Source of the DNA: Streptomyces sp. XM4193
GTDB taxonomy: Bacteria > Actinomycetota > Actinomycetes > Streptomycetales > Streptomycetaceae
Length of the DNA stretch: 64,000 bases
Direction: 5' to 3'
NCBI RefSeq assembly: GCF_023072595.1
Contig: NZ_JALLGK010000002.1
Span: 744,001 to 808,000 of the forward strand
Of the stretch, positions 25,580 through 34,931 are shown in pieces. Each line of letters starts with the position of its first letter. Position 1 is the stretch's first letter. Both the position numbers and the translations under genes were made by a program. The notes beneath the pieces are model-generated. The model was given only the letters and a program-made list of their open reading frames with translations, ran no database searches and was not told the DNA's origin.

Positions 25580-25615
25580 CCCGTAACTTTACCTTACGGA
25601 AGGTACAGTTACGGG
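25580..25615 (-). promoter_or_regulatory. TetR operator/promoter for the MFS-TetR operon
   Basis: A 36-base palindrome: 16-base arms cccgtaactttacctt and aaggtacagttacggg (one mismatch) around acgg. The core TACCTT-acgg-AAGGTA is exact. It lies 64 bases upstream of the MFS start and is the only A/T-rich stretch nearby, so the promoter must overlap it (for example TAAAGT on the minus strand as -10). Size and symmetry fit a TetR dimer pair. Confidence 0.85.
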
Positions 25616-25620
25616 CTCGT

Positions 25621-25966
25621 GTCGCTGTCGCCACCGCTCGCTCGGAGGGGCGGCACCGCCCGCTCGGGCAGCGTCGGACAGCACCTGTTGGCGGGCGGGG
25701 GATCGCATCGTGCGAGATCACACGGTGGACGGGCGCGACAGCGGCCGGGGTCGGCCGGGGCGCCTGCTGCCGACGGCCGTTTGGTGGGCTGCGGCGTGAT
25801 GTGCCGACGGGCGCTCGACGCAGCGCTGCGGCGACGGCCGGCGCGCGACCGGCGTACGAGCCCGGGCGGTGGGGCCGGGGTGTCAAGCCGGCCCACATCG
25901 GAGGCGGCGGGTGGCAGGCGGCGGGTGGCGGGCGGCGGAACGCGGCGCCGGCTCGGGGCAGGGCGC
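25621..25966. other. Gene-free spacer
   Basis: 346 bases between the MFS promoter and the 3' end of hrpB. Open frames exist but are Arg/Gly/Pro low-complexity without a ribosome-binding site. I see no clear hairpin, promoter or repeat here. Confidence 0.6.
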
Positions 25967-28747
25967 CTAACCGCGGCGCCGTACCCGGCTGGTCGGTTGT
26001 GCCGTCGTCGGGTCGTCCGGCCACGGGTGTCTGGGGTAGCGCCCGCGCAGCTCCGCCCGGACGGAGCGGTAGCCCTGCTGCCAGAAGGAGGCGAGGTCGG
26101 CGGTCACCGCGGCGGGTCGACCGGCGGGCGAGAGCAGATGGACCAGCAGCGGCACCCGTCCGCCCGCGATCCGCGGGGTGGCGTTCCAGCCGAAGAGCTC
26201 CTGCAACTTCACCGCGAGCACGGGCTGTTCGCTCCCGTAGTCGATCCGCACCCTTGAGCCGGAGGGCACTTCGACGCGTTCGGGCGCCAGCTCCTCGAAG
26301 CGCGCTGCCGCGCCCGACGCCCACGGCAGCAGCGAGGTGAGCACCGCATGCACATCCACCTTCGCCAGCGAGGTGCCGGTCAGTCGCTCGCCGACCGCGG
26401 CCACCAGCGCGTCGTCGCCGACATCGGGCCAGGGCGGCCCGAGTTCGCGGTGCAGGAAGGCGAGTCGCTGCCGCAGCCGCAGGGCGCTCTCGGGCCAGCG
26501 CAGCACTTCCGGTCCCTGCTCGCGCAGGCGGGTCCGCAGGGCTTCGCGGACGACCTCCGGTTCGGGCGCGGGCTCGACGCGGCTGCGCAGTTCGATGGCG
26601 CCGAGCGCCTCGACGCGCCTGGCCACGACCTGGCCGCGGTCGGCGTCCAGCGTGATGTCCGTGTACTCGCGTCGCAGTGCTCCGGCGGCCAAGCGGGCCA
26701 GTTCCTCGTCCAGTTCGGCCGCCAGGCGCACCCGGGCGGTGGCCGCGCCCGCCGGCCGGTCCGCTGTCGCGACGGCGAGCCACCCGCCGTCGCCGGACCG
26801 GTGCTCCGCGCGGGTGCCGGAGGCCATCAGCCAGCTGCCCGGGCCTCGTCCGCGCGCGACGCGTTCGGGGTGGGCGAGCGCCACCACCAGTCCCGCGGCG
26901 AGCTCCTCGGTCAGGCCCTCGGGCGGATCCAGGGGCCGGCGGGGCCCTGTTTCCCGGCCGTCGTCGGCGACCGTGCCGACCGTTCGCAGCGCCTCCCGCA
27001 GCCGTCGCACCTCGCGTCGCCAGCGTCCGCCGTAGGGGTCGCGCTCGCCGACCCGTCGGGCCTCGCGCAGCGCCGCCGACACCTCGGTGCCCCACTGCGC
27101 GGGCGGGGGTTCACCGATGAGCGCGACGACCTCGGCGGCCAGCTGCGGCCGGGTCAGCCGTGCGCCGTCGAGGAGGGCCCGGGCCAGGCGGGGGTGCAGC
27201 CCCATTCCGGCCATTGCCCTGCCGCGCGCGGTCACCCGCCCCTGCTCGTCCACCGCGCCGATGGCCCGCAGGGTGTCGCGGGCAGCGGCCATCGCTCCCG
27301 CGGGAGGCGGGTCGAGCAGTGCCAGCGTCCGGGCTTCCGGATCGCCCCAACAGGCGGTCTGCAGGGCGAAGTCGGTGAGGTCGGCGAGTGCGATCTCGGG
27401 CGAGGGGAACCGCTGCCGGCGTGCCTCCTCCGCCTGTTCCCAACAGCGCAGCGCGACGCCGGGGCCCTCGCGCCCGGCCCGACCGGCGCGCTGGACGGCG
27501 GTCGCCCGGGAGACCCGGACCGTGACCAGGGAGCCGAGGCCGCGCGCGTGGTCCATCCGCGGCTCCCGGGCGAGACCGGAGTCGACCACCACCCGCACCC
27601 CCGGCACCGTCAGGCTGGACTCGGCCACGGAGGTGGTCAGTACGATCCGGCGCGGACCCTCCCCGCCGCGTCCGCGCAGAACCGCGTCCTGGACGTCCGC
27701 CGGCGCCCGGCCGTGCAGTTGGAGCACCTCCGCCCGCGAGCCGAGCCGCTCAGTCAACTGCCGCGCCACTCGGGCGATCTCGCCCACTCCGGGCAGGAAG
27801 CAGAGCACGTCGCCGTCCGGGTCGCACTCCAGCCCCCGGACCACCGTAGCCGCCACGTGGGAGAGCAGGGCCGGGTCGACGCGGGTGCCGTGCGGGGGCG
27901 CCGCGCCCCGCGGCGGCGGTGCGTGTGCGATGTCCACGGGGTGCGCGATTCCCTCCGCGGCCACCACCGGAGCCGGCTCGCCGCCTTCCTGCCGGGCGAG
28001 CAGCTCGGCCCAGGCGTCGGTGTCGGCCGTCGCCGAGGCGAGCACCAGCCGCAGCTCGGGCCGCAGGGCGGCTCGTACGTCCAGCAGGAACGCCAGCGCG
28101 GTGTCGGCGTCCAGGTGCCGCTCGTGGCACTCGTCCAGCAACACGACGTCGGTGCCGGGCAGTTCCGGGTCGCGCTGCAGCCGCCTCAGCAGTACGCCGG
28201 TGGTCACCACCTCCACCCGCGTACGGGGTCCCACCCGGCGCTCACCGCGCACGGTGTAGCCCACCGATTCGCCCACCCGCTCGCCCAGGAGCCACGCGAT
28301 CCGACGGGCCGCGGACCGGGCGGCCAGCCGCCGCGGCTCCGCCACCAGGACGTTCCGGGCCGGAGCGCCGTCGGCGAGCAGCCCCGCCAGCGCGGGCGGG
28401 ACCAGCGTCGTCTTGCCGGTGCCGGGCGGGGCGTGGAGCACCGCGGTTCCGCGCTGCTCCAGGGCTTCGCGCAGTGCGGGCAGCGCGGTGCGTACGGGCA
28501 GGCGCTCCAGGGCGTCCGCGCGCGGGCCCGTCGACGTCCGCGGGGCGGAGCCGGCCCGCGGGTCCGGCGACGCGCCGGCGCCGGCGTCGGACCCGCGGGC
28601 GTCGGTACGGGCGTCGCGACGGCGTGCCTCGGTACGGGCGTCGCGACGGTTCTCGGCAAGGCGCTCTTCGCGGGCTCCGGGCTGCGTACGGGCGGGGGCC
28701 TCGGCTCGCGGGGGCCGGCGGGAGGAGTGCGATGGCGGTGTGGGCAC
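25967..28747 (-). CDS. hrpB: ATP-dependent helicase HrpB
   Basis: A 926-residue DEAH-type RNA helicase of the HrpB family. Walker A APPGTGKTT (about residues 105-113), Walker B/DEAH box LLDECHERH, motif III ASAT, and motif VI QRAGRAGREG are present, and the C-terminal HrpB-specific domain runs to residue 926 (EELAPERVEVPSGSR). The first 80 residues are an Arg/Ala/Asp low-complexity extension with a nine-residue duplication. GTG start four bases after the methyltransferase stop, so translation is probably coupled. In E. coli HrpB is linked to RNA processing, but its target here is unknown. Confidence 0.93.
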   Translation of the reverse strand: MPTPPSHSSRRPPRAEAPARTQPGAREERLAENRRDARTEARRRDARTDARGSDAGAGASPDPRAGSAPRTSTGPRADALERLPVRTALPALREALEQRGTAVLHAPPGTGKTTLVPPALAGLLADGAPARNVLVAEPRRLAARSAARRIAWLLGERVGESVGYTVRGERRVGPRTRVEVVTTGVLLRRLQRDPELPGTDVVLLDECHERHLDADTALAFLLDVRAALRPELRLVLASATADTDAWAELLARQEGGEPAPVVAAEGIAHPVDIAHAPPPRGAAPPHGTRVDPALLSHVAATVVRGLECDPDGDVLCFLPGVGEIARVARQLTERLGSRAEVLQLHGRAPADVQDAVLRGRGGEGPRRIVLTTSVAESSLTVPGVRVVVDSGLAREPRMDHARGLGSLVTVRVSRATAVQRAGRAGREGPGVALRCWEQAEEARRQRFPSPEIALADLTDFALQTACWGDPEARTLALLDPPPAGAMAAARDTLRAIGAVDEQGRVTARGRAMAGMGLHPRLARALLDGARLTRPQLAAEVVALIGEPPPAQWGTEVSAALREARRVGERDPYGGRWRREVRRLREALRTVGTVADDGRETGPRRPLDPPEGLTEELAAGLVVALAHPERVARGRGPGSWLMASGTRAEHRSGDGGWLAVATADRPAGAATARVRLAAELDEELARLAAGALRREYTDITLDADRGQVVARRVEALGAIELRSRVEPAPEPEVVREALRTRLREQGPEVLRWPESALRLRQRLAFLHRELGPPWPDVGDDALVAAVGERLTGTSLAKVDVHAVLTSLLPWASGAAARFEELAPERVEVPSGSRVRIDYGSEQPVLAVKLQELFGWNATPRIAGGRVPLLVHLLSPAGRPAAVTADLASFWQQGYRSVRAELRGRYPRHPWPDDPTTAQPTSRVRRRG
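28603..28649 (-). repeat. 27-bp in-frame repeat in the hrpB N-terminus
   Basis: cggtacgggcgtcgcgacgg occurs at 28603-28622 and 28630-28649, a 27-base period (nine codons) in the disordered N-terminal extension of HrpB (RRDARTEAR-type repeat). Confidence 0.75.
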
Positions 28748-28751
28748 CGGC

Positions 28752-29675
28752 CTACTTTCGCGCGTCGGTCGTGCGGTCCGGCTCCCGGGGCCCGTCGGCG
28801 CGTGCGCAGACGAAGATCGCGGTGCCCGGGATCAGGTTCCCGCGCAACGGCGACCAGCCGCCCCACTCCTGCCGGTTCCACCGCGGCCACTCGGGCTCGA
28901 CCAGGTCGAGCAGGGTGAAGCCGGTGGCGGTCAGATCGCGCACCCGGTCGCCGAGCGTGCGGTGGTGCTCCACATACACCGCGCGGCCCTGCTCGTCCTG
29001 CTCCACGTACGGCGTGCGGTCGAAGTAGGAGGCGGCCACGCTCAGCCCCTCCGGGCCCGGTTCGTCGGGCAGCGCCCAGCGGATCGGGTGGGTGAGGGAG
29101 AAGACCAGCCGGCCGCCGGGCCGCAGCACCCGGTGGACCTCGCGGAGCACCGTGCGCGGATCCGCGACGAACGGGAGCGCGCCGTAGGAGGAGCACACCA
29201 GGTCGAAACCGCCGTCCACGAAGGGCAGCCGCCCGGCGTCGGCCTCGACCAGGTCGACGTTGTCGACTCCGATCCGAAGCGCGTGCTGGAGCTGCCGGTG
29301 GGAGACGTCCAGCGCGACCGGACGCGCGCCCCTGGCCGCCAGCCACCGCGCGCACTGCGCGGCTCCGGCGCCGAGCTCCAGCACCCGCGCACCGCGCAGC
29401 CCGGCCGGATCGCCGAGCAGCCCTGCCTCGTCCTCGCTCAGCCCCTCGGGGCCCCAGACGAACCGGTCGTCCCCGAGGAAGCCGCCGTGCTCCTGCTGGT
29501 ACTCGTCGGCGTTCCGGTCCCACCAGTGCCTGCTGGCCCGGGCGCTCTCCGGTGCGTCCGCGGCGCGGCGCACGGCGGTGGTGTCGTCGGGGTCCTGCCC
29601 GGCCGCGGGGAGGTGCGCACCCGCGGTGGCGGAGGAGGCCGTGCCGGTCGTCTCGTGCTGCGTCATGTCGTCCAT
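28752..29675 (-). CDS. Class I SAM-dependent methyltransferase
   Basis: A 307-residue methyltransferase. SAM-binding motif I is LELGAGAAQCARWLA; motif II VEADAGRLPFVDGGFDLV and motif III VLRPGGRLVFSL follow. The N-terminal part (about 40-75) contains HWWDRNADEYQQEHGGFLG, a pattern common in actinobacterial methyltransferases of unknown target. Two ATGs (29675 and 29666) are possible; neither has a good Shine-Dalgarno. It is followed four bases later by hrpB. The substrate is unknown. Confidence 0.88.
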   Translation of the reverse strand: MDDMTQHETTGTASSATAGAHLPAAGQDPDDTTAVRRAADAPESARASRHWWDRNADEYQQEHGGFLGDDRFVWGPEGLSEDEAGLLGDPAGLRGARVLELGAGAAQCARWLAARGARPVALDVSHRQLQHALRIGVDNVDLVEADAGRLPFVDGGFDLVCSSYGALPFVADPRTVLREVHRVLRPGGRLVFSLTHPIRWALPDEPGPEGLSVAASYFDRTPYVEQDEQGRAVYVEHHRTLGDRVRDLTATGFTLLDLVEPEWPRWNRQEWGGWSPLRGNLIPGTAIFVCARADGPREPDRTTDARK

Positions 29676-29911
29676 CTGTGAGGTGTGCGCCCCTGCGGGA
29701 GCGGCGCACACGAGTGCGGAAGCGGCGGGCGCGGCGTGCCCGAGGGGTGTGCCTGCCGGCGCGGCCGGCGCGCACGGATGCGGCGCCGGGGGAGCCGGGG
29801 TACGCAGGTCGCGGGCCGTGCCGTACCGTGGGCAACGCTTGAGCTCACGGGAGCAACTGGCGCCAGGCGTGCCGGTTTTGGGTGATTGGCCTCGCCTGTC
29901 GCAAACGCGCA

Positions 29912-29940
29912 TTGACCCCGCCCAGCTGCACCCGTATGCT
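29912..29940 (+). promoter_or_regulatory. rpsA promoter (HrdB type)
   Basis: TTGACC (29912-29917) and TATGCT (29935-29940) are separated by 17 bases, an almost ideal vegetative sigma promoter and the best in the window. Transcription from about 29947 gives a leader of about 215 bases before the rpsA ATG. Confidence 0.8.
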
Positions 29941-30161
29941 ACAAGTTGCGCTGCGGGTCTGCGTGCGCCTCGGACGGAGCAGGCCGCGCTTGCATCGGTT
30001 GTATGTCCTCTCGGTTGTTGAGGCGCTCCCTCGTACGTCGTCGTCGAACGGCGTGGAGAATTCGAGCGCTTCTCAGGCTGTCCGGCTTCGGCGGTGTGGA
30101 AACGGGCTCTCGGCGTAGCAGTACCTACGACGTATCTGTCCGTACCGGAGCCCTTAACCAC

Positions 30162-31676
30162 ATGACGAGCAGCACCGAGACCACCGCCACCACCCCGCAG
30201 GTTGCGGTCAACGACATCGGTTCCGAGGAAGAATTCCTCGCCGCGATCGACGAGACGATCAAGTACTTCAACGACGGCGACATCGTCGACGGCGTCATCG
30301 TGAAGGTCGACCGGGACGAGGTCCTGCTCGACATCGGTTACAAGACCGAGGGCGTCATTCCGTCCCGCGAGCTTTCGATCAAGCACGACGTCGACCCCAA
30401 CGAGGTCGTCGCCGTCGGTGACGAGATCGAGGCCCTTGTTCTCCAGAAGGAGGACAAGGAAGGTCGCCTGATCCTCTCGAAGAAGCGCGCCCAGTACGAG
30501 CGTGCCTGGGGCACCATCGAGAAGATCAAGGAAGAGGACGGGATCGTCACCGGTACCGTCATCGAGGTCGTCAAGGGTGGTCTCATCCTCGACATCGGCC
30601 TGCGCGGCTTCCTCCCGGCCTCCCTGGTCGAGATGCGTCGTGTCCGCGACCTCCAGCCCTACGTGGGCAAGGAGCTCGAGGCCAAGATCATCGAGCTGGA
30701 CAAGAACCGCAACAACGTGGTCCTGTCCCGCCGTGCCTGGCTGGAGCAGACCCAGAGCGAGGTCCGTCAGACCTTCCTCACCACCCTGCAGAAGGGCCAG
30801 GTGCGCTCCGGCGTCGTCTCCTCCATCGTCAACTTCGGTGCCTTCGTGGACCTGGGCGGCGTCGACGGTCTGGTGCACGTCTCCGAGCTGTCCTGGAAGC
30901 ACATCGACCACCCCTCCGAGGTCGTCGAGGTCGGCCAGGAGGTCACGGTCGAGGTCCTGGACGTCGACATGGACCGCGAGCGCGTCTCCCTGTCGCTCAA
31001 GGCGACCCAGGAAGACCCGTGGCAGCAGTTCGCCCGCACCCACCAGATCGGCCAGGTCGTCCCCGGCAAGGTCACCAAGCTGGTGCCGTTCGGTGCGTTC
31101 GTCCGCGTGGACGAGGGCATCGAGGGTCTGGTCCACATCTCCGAGCTGGCCGAGCGCCACGTGGAGATCCCGGAGCAGGTCGTCCAGGTCAACGACGAGA
31201 TCTTCGTCAAGGTCATCGACATCGACCTCGAGCGTCGTCGCATCAGCCTCTCGCTGAAGCAGGCCAACGAGTCCTTCGGCGGCGACCCGATGGCCGTCGA
31301 CTTCGACCCGACCCTGTACGGCATGGCGGCGTCCTACGACGACCAGGGCAACTACATCTACCCCGAGGGCTTCGACCCCGAGGCCAACGACTGGCTCGAG
31401 GGCTACGAGAAGCAGCGCGAGGAGTGGGAGCGCCAGTACGCCGAGGCGCAGACCCGCTTCGAGCAGCACCAGGCGCAGGTCATCAAGTCGCGCGAGGCGG
31501 ACGCCCAGGCCGAGGCCGAGGGTGCCGCGGCGGGCAACCAGCCGGCTCCGTCCAGCAGTGGCGGCGGCCAGGGTGGCGGCTCGTACTCCTCGGACTCCGG
31601 TGACGACTCCGGCGCGCTGGCCTCGGACGAGGCGCTCGCCGCGCTCCGCGAGAAGCTGGCCGGCGGCCAGAGCTGA
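30162..31676 (+). CDS. rpsA: 30S ribosomal protein S1
   Basis: A 504-residue S1 protein with four S1 RNA-binding domains, about residues 38-108, 123-190, 208-277 and 293-363, as is usual in actinobacteria (E. coli has six). The repeats end with similar motifs (VSLSLKATQ, ISLSLKQAN). The C-terminal tail after residue 365 contains a Tyr/Asp/Glu segment, a Gln/Glu coiled stretch and a Ser/Gly-rich linker, ending DEALAALREKLAGGQS. ATG with GGAG at 30147-30150. Strong codon bias (mostly NNC/NNG) fits high expression. It has its own promoter, a long leader and a strong terminator. Confidence 0.98.
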   Translation: MTSSTETTATTPQVAVNDIGSEEEFLAAIDETIKYFNDGDIVDGVIVKVDRDEVLLDIGYKTEGVIPSRELSIKHDVDPNEVVAVGDEIEALVLQKEDKEGRLILSKKRAQYERAWGTIEKIKEEDGIVTGTVIEVVKGGLILDIGLRGFLPASLVEMRRVRDLQPYVGKELEAKIIELDKNRNNVVLSRRAWLEQTQSEVRQTFLTTLQKGQVRSGVVSSIVNFGAFVDLGGVDGLVHVSELSWKHIDHPSEVVEVGQEVTVEVLDVDMDRERVSLSLKATQEDPWQQFARTHQIGQVVPGKVTKLVPFGAFVRVDEGIEGLVHISELAERHVEIPEQVVQVNDEIFVKVIDIDLERRRISLSLKQANESFGGDPMAVDFDPTLYGMAASYDDQGNYIYPEGFDPEANDWLEGYEKQREEWERQYAEAQTRFEQHQAQVIKSREADAQAEAEGAAAGNQPAPSSSGGGQGGGSYSSDSGDDSGALASDEALAALREKLAGGQS

Positions 31677-31725
31677 CGCTCTGCCTCCACGCTCCGCCCC
31701 TCGGAGGGCGGCCGTGAGCGGTCCC

Positions 31726-31759
31726 AGGGCCCGTCCCCCGTACGCGGGGGGCGGGCCCT
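31726..31759 (+). terminator. rpsA terminator
   Basis: A 15-bp stem (31726-31740 with 31745-31759, one T-G pair) with the loop tacg, starting 50 bases after the rpsA stop. Very stable; the flanks have only short T runs. Confidence 0.88.
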
Positions 31760-31843
31760 TCGCCTGTTCGCACAGCTGAGGGGAATAGCCTTGGCCGGCG
31801 CGGGCGTTGACGAGTCCGTAAGCGACACGGAGAGGCGAGAGCT

Positions 31844-32800
31844 GTGCGTGATCCACGCGAGTTGTACGAGTGGGAGCCGTCGGGGCTCCGCGCGGTGGAG
31901 GGCATCATCGACCGCGGTGTGGGTGCGGGCCTGACGATGCTCTACCACTTCGAGGGCTTCATCGACGCCGGCGGTGTGGGCGAGCAGATCGTCAGCGAGG
32001 TGCTGGAGCGCCAGGAGTCGCAGGTCGTGGCGCGGTTCGACACCGACCGTCTGGTCGACTACCGAGCCCGGCGCCCCCTGATGACCTTCCATCGCGACCG
32101 CTGGACGGAGTACCAGCGTCCCGAGCTGCTCCTGCGTCTCGTCCGGGACGGCGCGGGCGCCCCGTTCCTGGTGCTGTCCGGACCCGAGCCGGACGTCGAG
32201 TGGGAGAGCTTCACCGCGGCGGTGGCCGGGATGGTGGAGCGGCTGGGCGTCCGGCTCTCCGCCACCTTCCACGGAATTCCGATGGGCGTTCCGCACACCC
32301 GCCCCGTGGGGCTGACCCCGCACGGCAGCAGAGCCGAGCTGGTGCCCACCCAGCCGCAGTTGTTCGACGAGGCGCAGGTGCCGGGCAGCGCGGCGGCGCT
32401 TCTGGAGTACCGCCTGACCGAGGCCGATCACGGGGCGCTGGGCGTCGCCGCCCATGTTCCGCACTATCTGGCCAGGTCCGCGTACCCGGACGCGGCGCTG
32501 GTCGCGCTGGAGGCCGTGACGGCCGCGACCGGGCTGGTGCTGCCGTCCGTCGCGCAGGAGCTGCGCACCAAGGCGCGCCGCACCCAGGTGGAGATCGAGC
32601 GCCAGCTCGCCGAGGGGGACGAGGAGTTGACCGCCGTGGTGCGCGGTCTGGAGCAGCAGTACGACGCGGTGGCCGGCGCCCGGACCCGGGGCAGTCTCGT
32701 CGCGGAGTCGGCCGAGCTGCCGTCGGCCGAGGAGCTCGGCGAGGTGTTCGAGCAGTTCCTCGCCGAGCGCGAGCGCGACGCCGGCGAATGGGGCGGCTGA
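31844..32800 (+). CDS. PAC2-family protein
   Basis: A 318-residue protein matching the actinobacterial PAC2 (proteasome-assembly-chaperone-like) family. Typical segments are EGFIDAGGV near residue 38, [16 protein letters not shown] near 64 and the [13 protein letters not shown] loop near 145, followed by [16 protein letters not shown]. It has no signal peptide or membrane segment. Bacterial PAC2 proteins are conserved next to proteasome-positive lineages, but a chaperone role is not proven. GTG start with a weak purine-rich upstream sequence; another frame is not plausible. Confidence 0.85.
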   Translation: MRDPRELYEWEPSGLRAVEGIIDRGVGAGLTMLYHFEGFIDAGGVGEQIVSEVLERQESQVVARFDTDRLVDYRARRPLMTFHRDRWTEYQRPELLLRLVRDGAGAPFLVLSGPEPDVEWESFTAAVAGMVERLGVRLSATFHGIPMGVPHTRPVGLTPHGSRAELVPTQPQLFDEAQVPGSAAALLEYRLTEADHGALGVAAHVPHYLARSAYPDAALVALEAVTAATGLVLPSVAQELRTKARRTQVEIERQLAEGDEELTAVVRGLEQQYDAVAGARTRGSLVAESAELPSAEELGEVFEQFLAERERDAGEWGG

Positions 32801-32909
32801 CGGCTTCCGGCTGACGATTCGGTTTTCGGCCGACGTTTTCGGCGGCCCGGCTGCCGGTTCCGCGTCGGTGGGCCTCGTCCCGCTGCCGTCGGCCGGTTGG
32901 GGCCGTGGT

Positions 32910-32915
32910 TAGGGT
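32910..32915 (+). promoter_or_regulatory. -10 box of leaderless coaE
   Basis: TAGGGT ends six bases before the coaE ATG, where transcription would begin at or next to the start codon. There is no Shine-Dalgarno sequence. No TTGTCR element is present upstream, in contrast to the repair genes. Confidence 0.5.
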
Positions 32916-32921
32916 GGCGCC

Positions 32922-33515
32922 ATGCTGAGTGTGGGTTTGACCGGAGGAATCGGCGCGGGGAAGAGCGAGGTGTCCCGGCTGCTCGCCTCCTGCGGCGCGG
33001 TCGTGATCGACGCCGACCTGATCGCGCGCGAGGTCGTGGAGCCGGGCACCCCCGGACTGGCCGCGGTGGTCGGCGAGTTCGGGGAGGGCGTACTGCTGCC
33101 GGACGGCCGGTTGGACAGGCCGGCGCTGGGCCGGATCGTGTTCGCCGACCCGGACCGCCTCGGTGCGCTGAACGCGATCGTCCACCCCCTGGTCGGGGCC
33201 CGCAGCGAGGAGCTGAAGGCGGCAGCCGGCGAGGACGCGGTGCTGGTGCACGATGTGCCGCTCCTGGTGGAGAACGGCATGATGCCGCTCTACGACGCCG
33301 TGGTCGTCGTGGACGCACTGCCCGCGACGCAGCTGGACCGGCTGGTGCGGGTGCGCGGTATGAGCGAGGAGGACGCCCGCGCCAGGATGGCGGCGCAGGC
33401 GGAGCGCGAACAGCGCCTGGCGGTGGCCGATTTCGTGATCGACAACGACGGCCCGTTGGAGGATCTGGAGCCGGCGGTGCGTCGGCTGTGGCAGCAGTTG
33501 CTCGACCGCCGCTGA
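32922..33515 (+). CDS. coaE: Dephospho-CoA kinase
   Basis: A 197-residue kinase that phosphorylates the 3' hydroxyl of dephospho-CoA, the last step of coenzyme A synthesis. P-loop [11 protein letters not shown] at residues 5-15, then [28 protein letters not shown] and the lid/base region [15 protein letters not shown]. Actinobacterial homologues often carry a C-terminal GrpB-like UPF0157 domain; it is absent here and the length is that of the catalytic domain alone. Confidence 0.96.
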   Translation: MLSVGLTGGIGAGKSEVSRLLASCGAVVIDADLIAREVVEPGTPGLAAVVGEFGEGVLLPDGRLDRPALGRIVFADPDRLGALNAIVHPLVGARSEELKAAAGEDAVLVHDVPLLVENGMMPLYDAVVVVDALPATQLDRLVRVRGMSEEDARARMAAQAEREQRLAVADFVIDNDGPLEDLEPAVRRLWQQLLDRR

Positions 33516-33550
33516 TCCCGTCGTCCTGCTGCGGCGGGGCGGGATCAGCG
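33510..33550 (+). terminator. Hairpin overlapping the coaE stop
   Basis: Perfect 11-bp arms (33510-33520 and 33540-33550) around a 19-base GC-rich loop. The left arm includes the coaE stop codon. It separates coaE from the TPR gene. Confidence 0.65.
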
Positions 33551-33628
33551 CGGGCCCGACTGGGACCGCGGCCCACGGGGAATGACTTCGACGTGGATGT
33601 CGTTGACACCCGCGTGAGGAGGTTTGTC

Positions 33629-34021
33629 ATGCCGACGCCAGAGACGTACGTCATCGACTACCGCGCGGCGGAGCATCTGCTGGATGCGCGCGACCCCCGG
33701 GGTGCGATCCAGCTGCTGGACGCCGTGATTGCCGCCTATCCCGAGCACACCGCCGCCCGGCTGCTGCGCGCCAGGGCCTTCTTCCTCGGCGCCCAACTGC
33801 GTGCCGCCGAGATGGAGTTCGGCTATGTGCTCGAGCGCGAGCCGGACAACGCGTTCGCGCACTTCGCGCTGGCGCGCACGCTGGAGCGGGCGGCGCGGCC
33901 GGACGAGGCCAGGCGCCACTTCCGGTTGGCGGCAGCGCTGGACCCCCGTCCCGACTTCGTGGCGGCGGCAGGTTTCGAGCGGGGCGCGGAGGGCGGCAGC
34001 CCGCCTCCCGAGCCCCGCTGA
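33629..34021 (+). CDS. Small tetratricopeptide-repeat protein
   Basis: A 130-residue protein made of about three TPR-like helical pairs: AAEHLLDARDPRGAIQLLDAVI, AARLLRARAFFLGAQLRAAEM and AFAHFALARTLERAARPDEAR. The spacing and Ala/Leu pattern fit TPR, with the third unit (NAFAHFALARTLER) the most canonical. The C-terminus is a short Gly/Pro tail. It is soluble, with no signal peptide. Strong Shine-Dalgarno (GAGGAGGT) seven bases before the ATG. The partner is unknown. Confidence 0.85.
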   Translation: MPTPETYVIDYRAAEHLLDARDPRGAIQLLDAVIAAYPEHTAARLLRARAFFLGAQLRAAEMEFGYVLEREPDNAFAHFALARTLERAARPDEARRHFRLAAALDPRPDFVAAAGFERGAEGGSPPPEPR

Positions 34022-34035
34022 CCACCCGCATCTCA

Positions 34036-34064
34036 CCGGCCCCGGGCACTGCGCCCGGGGCCGG
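34036..34064 (+). terminator. Terminator after the TPR gene
   Basis: Perfect 12-bp arms ccggccccgggc (34036-34047) and complement (34053-34064) with a five-base loop, 15 bases after the stop. Confidence 0.8.
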
Positions 34065-34191
34065 CGGCGTGCCGGACCACCGCGGTCGTGAGCTGTGCGG
34101 ACCCGGCTGCGGACGGTGACGGGGCTCGCTAGGATCTTGCCGGTACCTCACCCGAGTCCCGTTCGCACACGCCCTGTTGGGATGCCCTCCT

Positions 34192-34923
34192 GTGATATCT
34201 GGCCGCGCCGCGCTGCGCCCTGCCGCCGCCCTCGCACTCTCCGCACTCCTGTTGACCGGCTGCACCACGGAGACCGAGGACTCCCCGAGCGACGACAGAC
34301 CCGACACCGCGAGCGGTGGAGCGGTCGAAGCTCTCGCCGAGCTCGAGGTCCGGGAGCCGGCGGACACCTCCGGCTACGACCGGAGGAAGTTCGGTTCCGC
34401 CTGGGCCGATGTCGACGGCAACAGCTGCAACACCCGCAACGACATCCTCCGCCGTGACCTCGCGGACGTCGGATTCGACGGGGACGACTGCGAGGTGAAG
34501 AACGGAACCCTCGAGGTCGACCCGTACACCGGGGACCGGGTGGAGTTCACCGCCGGGCGCAGCAAGGTGGACATCGACCATCTGGTGCCGCTCTCCGACG
34601 CCTGGCAGAAGGGAGCCGGCGAGTGGGAGCCGGCCAAGCGCATCGCGCTGGCGAACGACCCGCTCAACCTCCTCGCCGTCGGGGCCTCGCCGAACCGGCA
34701 GAAGGGCGACAAGGACGCGGCCGAGTGGCTCCCGGCGCACGAGGCGTACCAGTGCGAGTACGTCGCCCTCCAGATCGCGGTGAAGCGCAAGTACGAGCTG
34801 TGGGTGACCAAGGACGAGCACAAGGCCATGTCGACGGTGCTGGAGGGCTGTTCGGACCAGAAGCTCCCCGAGCCGGGCGAGGCGCCGACGAGCGCCCCGG
34901 ACCGGTTCAGCGCCCCGAAGTGA
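34192..34923 (+). CDS. Lipoprotein HNH endonuclease (DUF1524-like)
   Basis: A 243-residue exported protein. The signal peptide ends in lipobox LLTGC (Cys near residue 24), so it would be anchored outside the membrane. The nuclease core is an HNH/DUF1524-like motif, VDIDHLVPLSDAW followed by LANDPLNLLAV and SPNRQKGDKDAAEWLP; His in DIDH, Asn in PLNLL and the final Asn/Lys match the fold. The preceding CNTRNDILRRDL and DPYTG are typical of secreted Streptomyces members. It probably cuts extracellular DNA. GTG at 34192 gives a proper signal peptide; a TTG at 34177 is an upstream alternative. Confidence 0.9.
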   Translation: MISGRAALRPAAALALSALLLTGCTTETEDSPSDDRPDTASGGAVEALAELEVREPADTSGYDRRKFGSAWADVDGNSCNTRNDILRRDLADVGFDGDDCEVKNGTLEVDPYTGDRVEFTAGRSKVDIDHLVPLSDAWQKGAGEWEPAKRIALANDPLNLLAVGASPNRQKGDKDAAEWLPAHEAYQCEYVALQIAVKRKYELWVTKDEHKAMSTVLEGCSDQKLPEPGEAPTSAPDRFSAPK

Positions 34924-34931
34924 GCCGGTGC

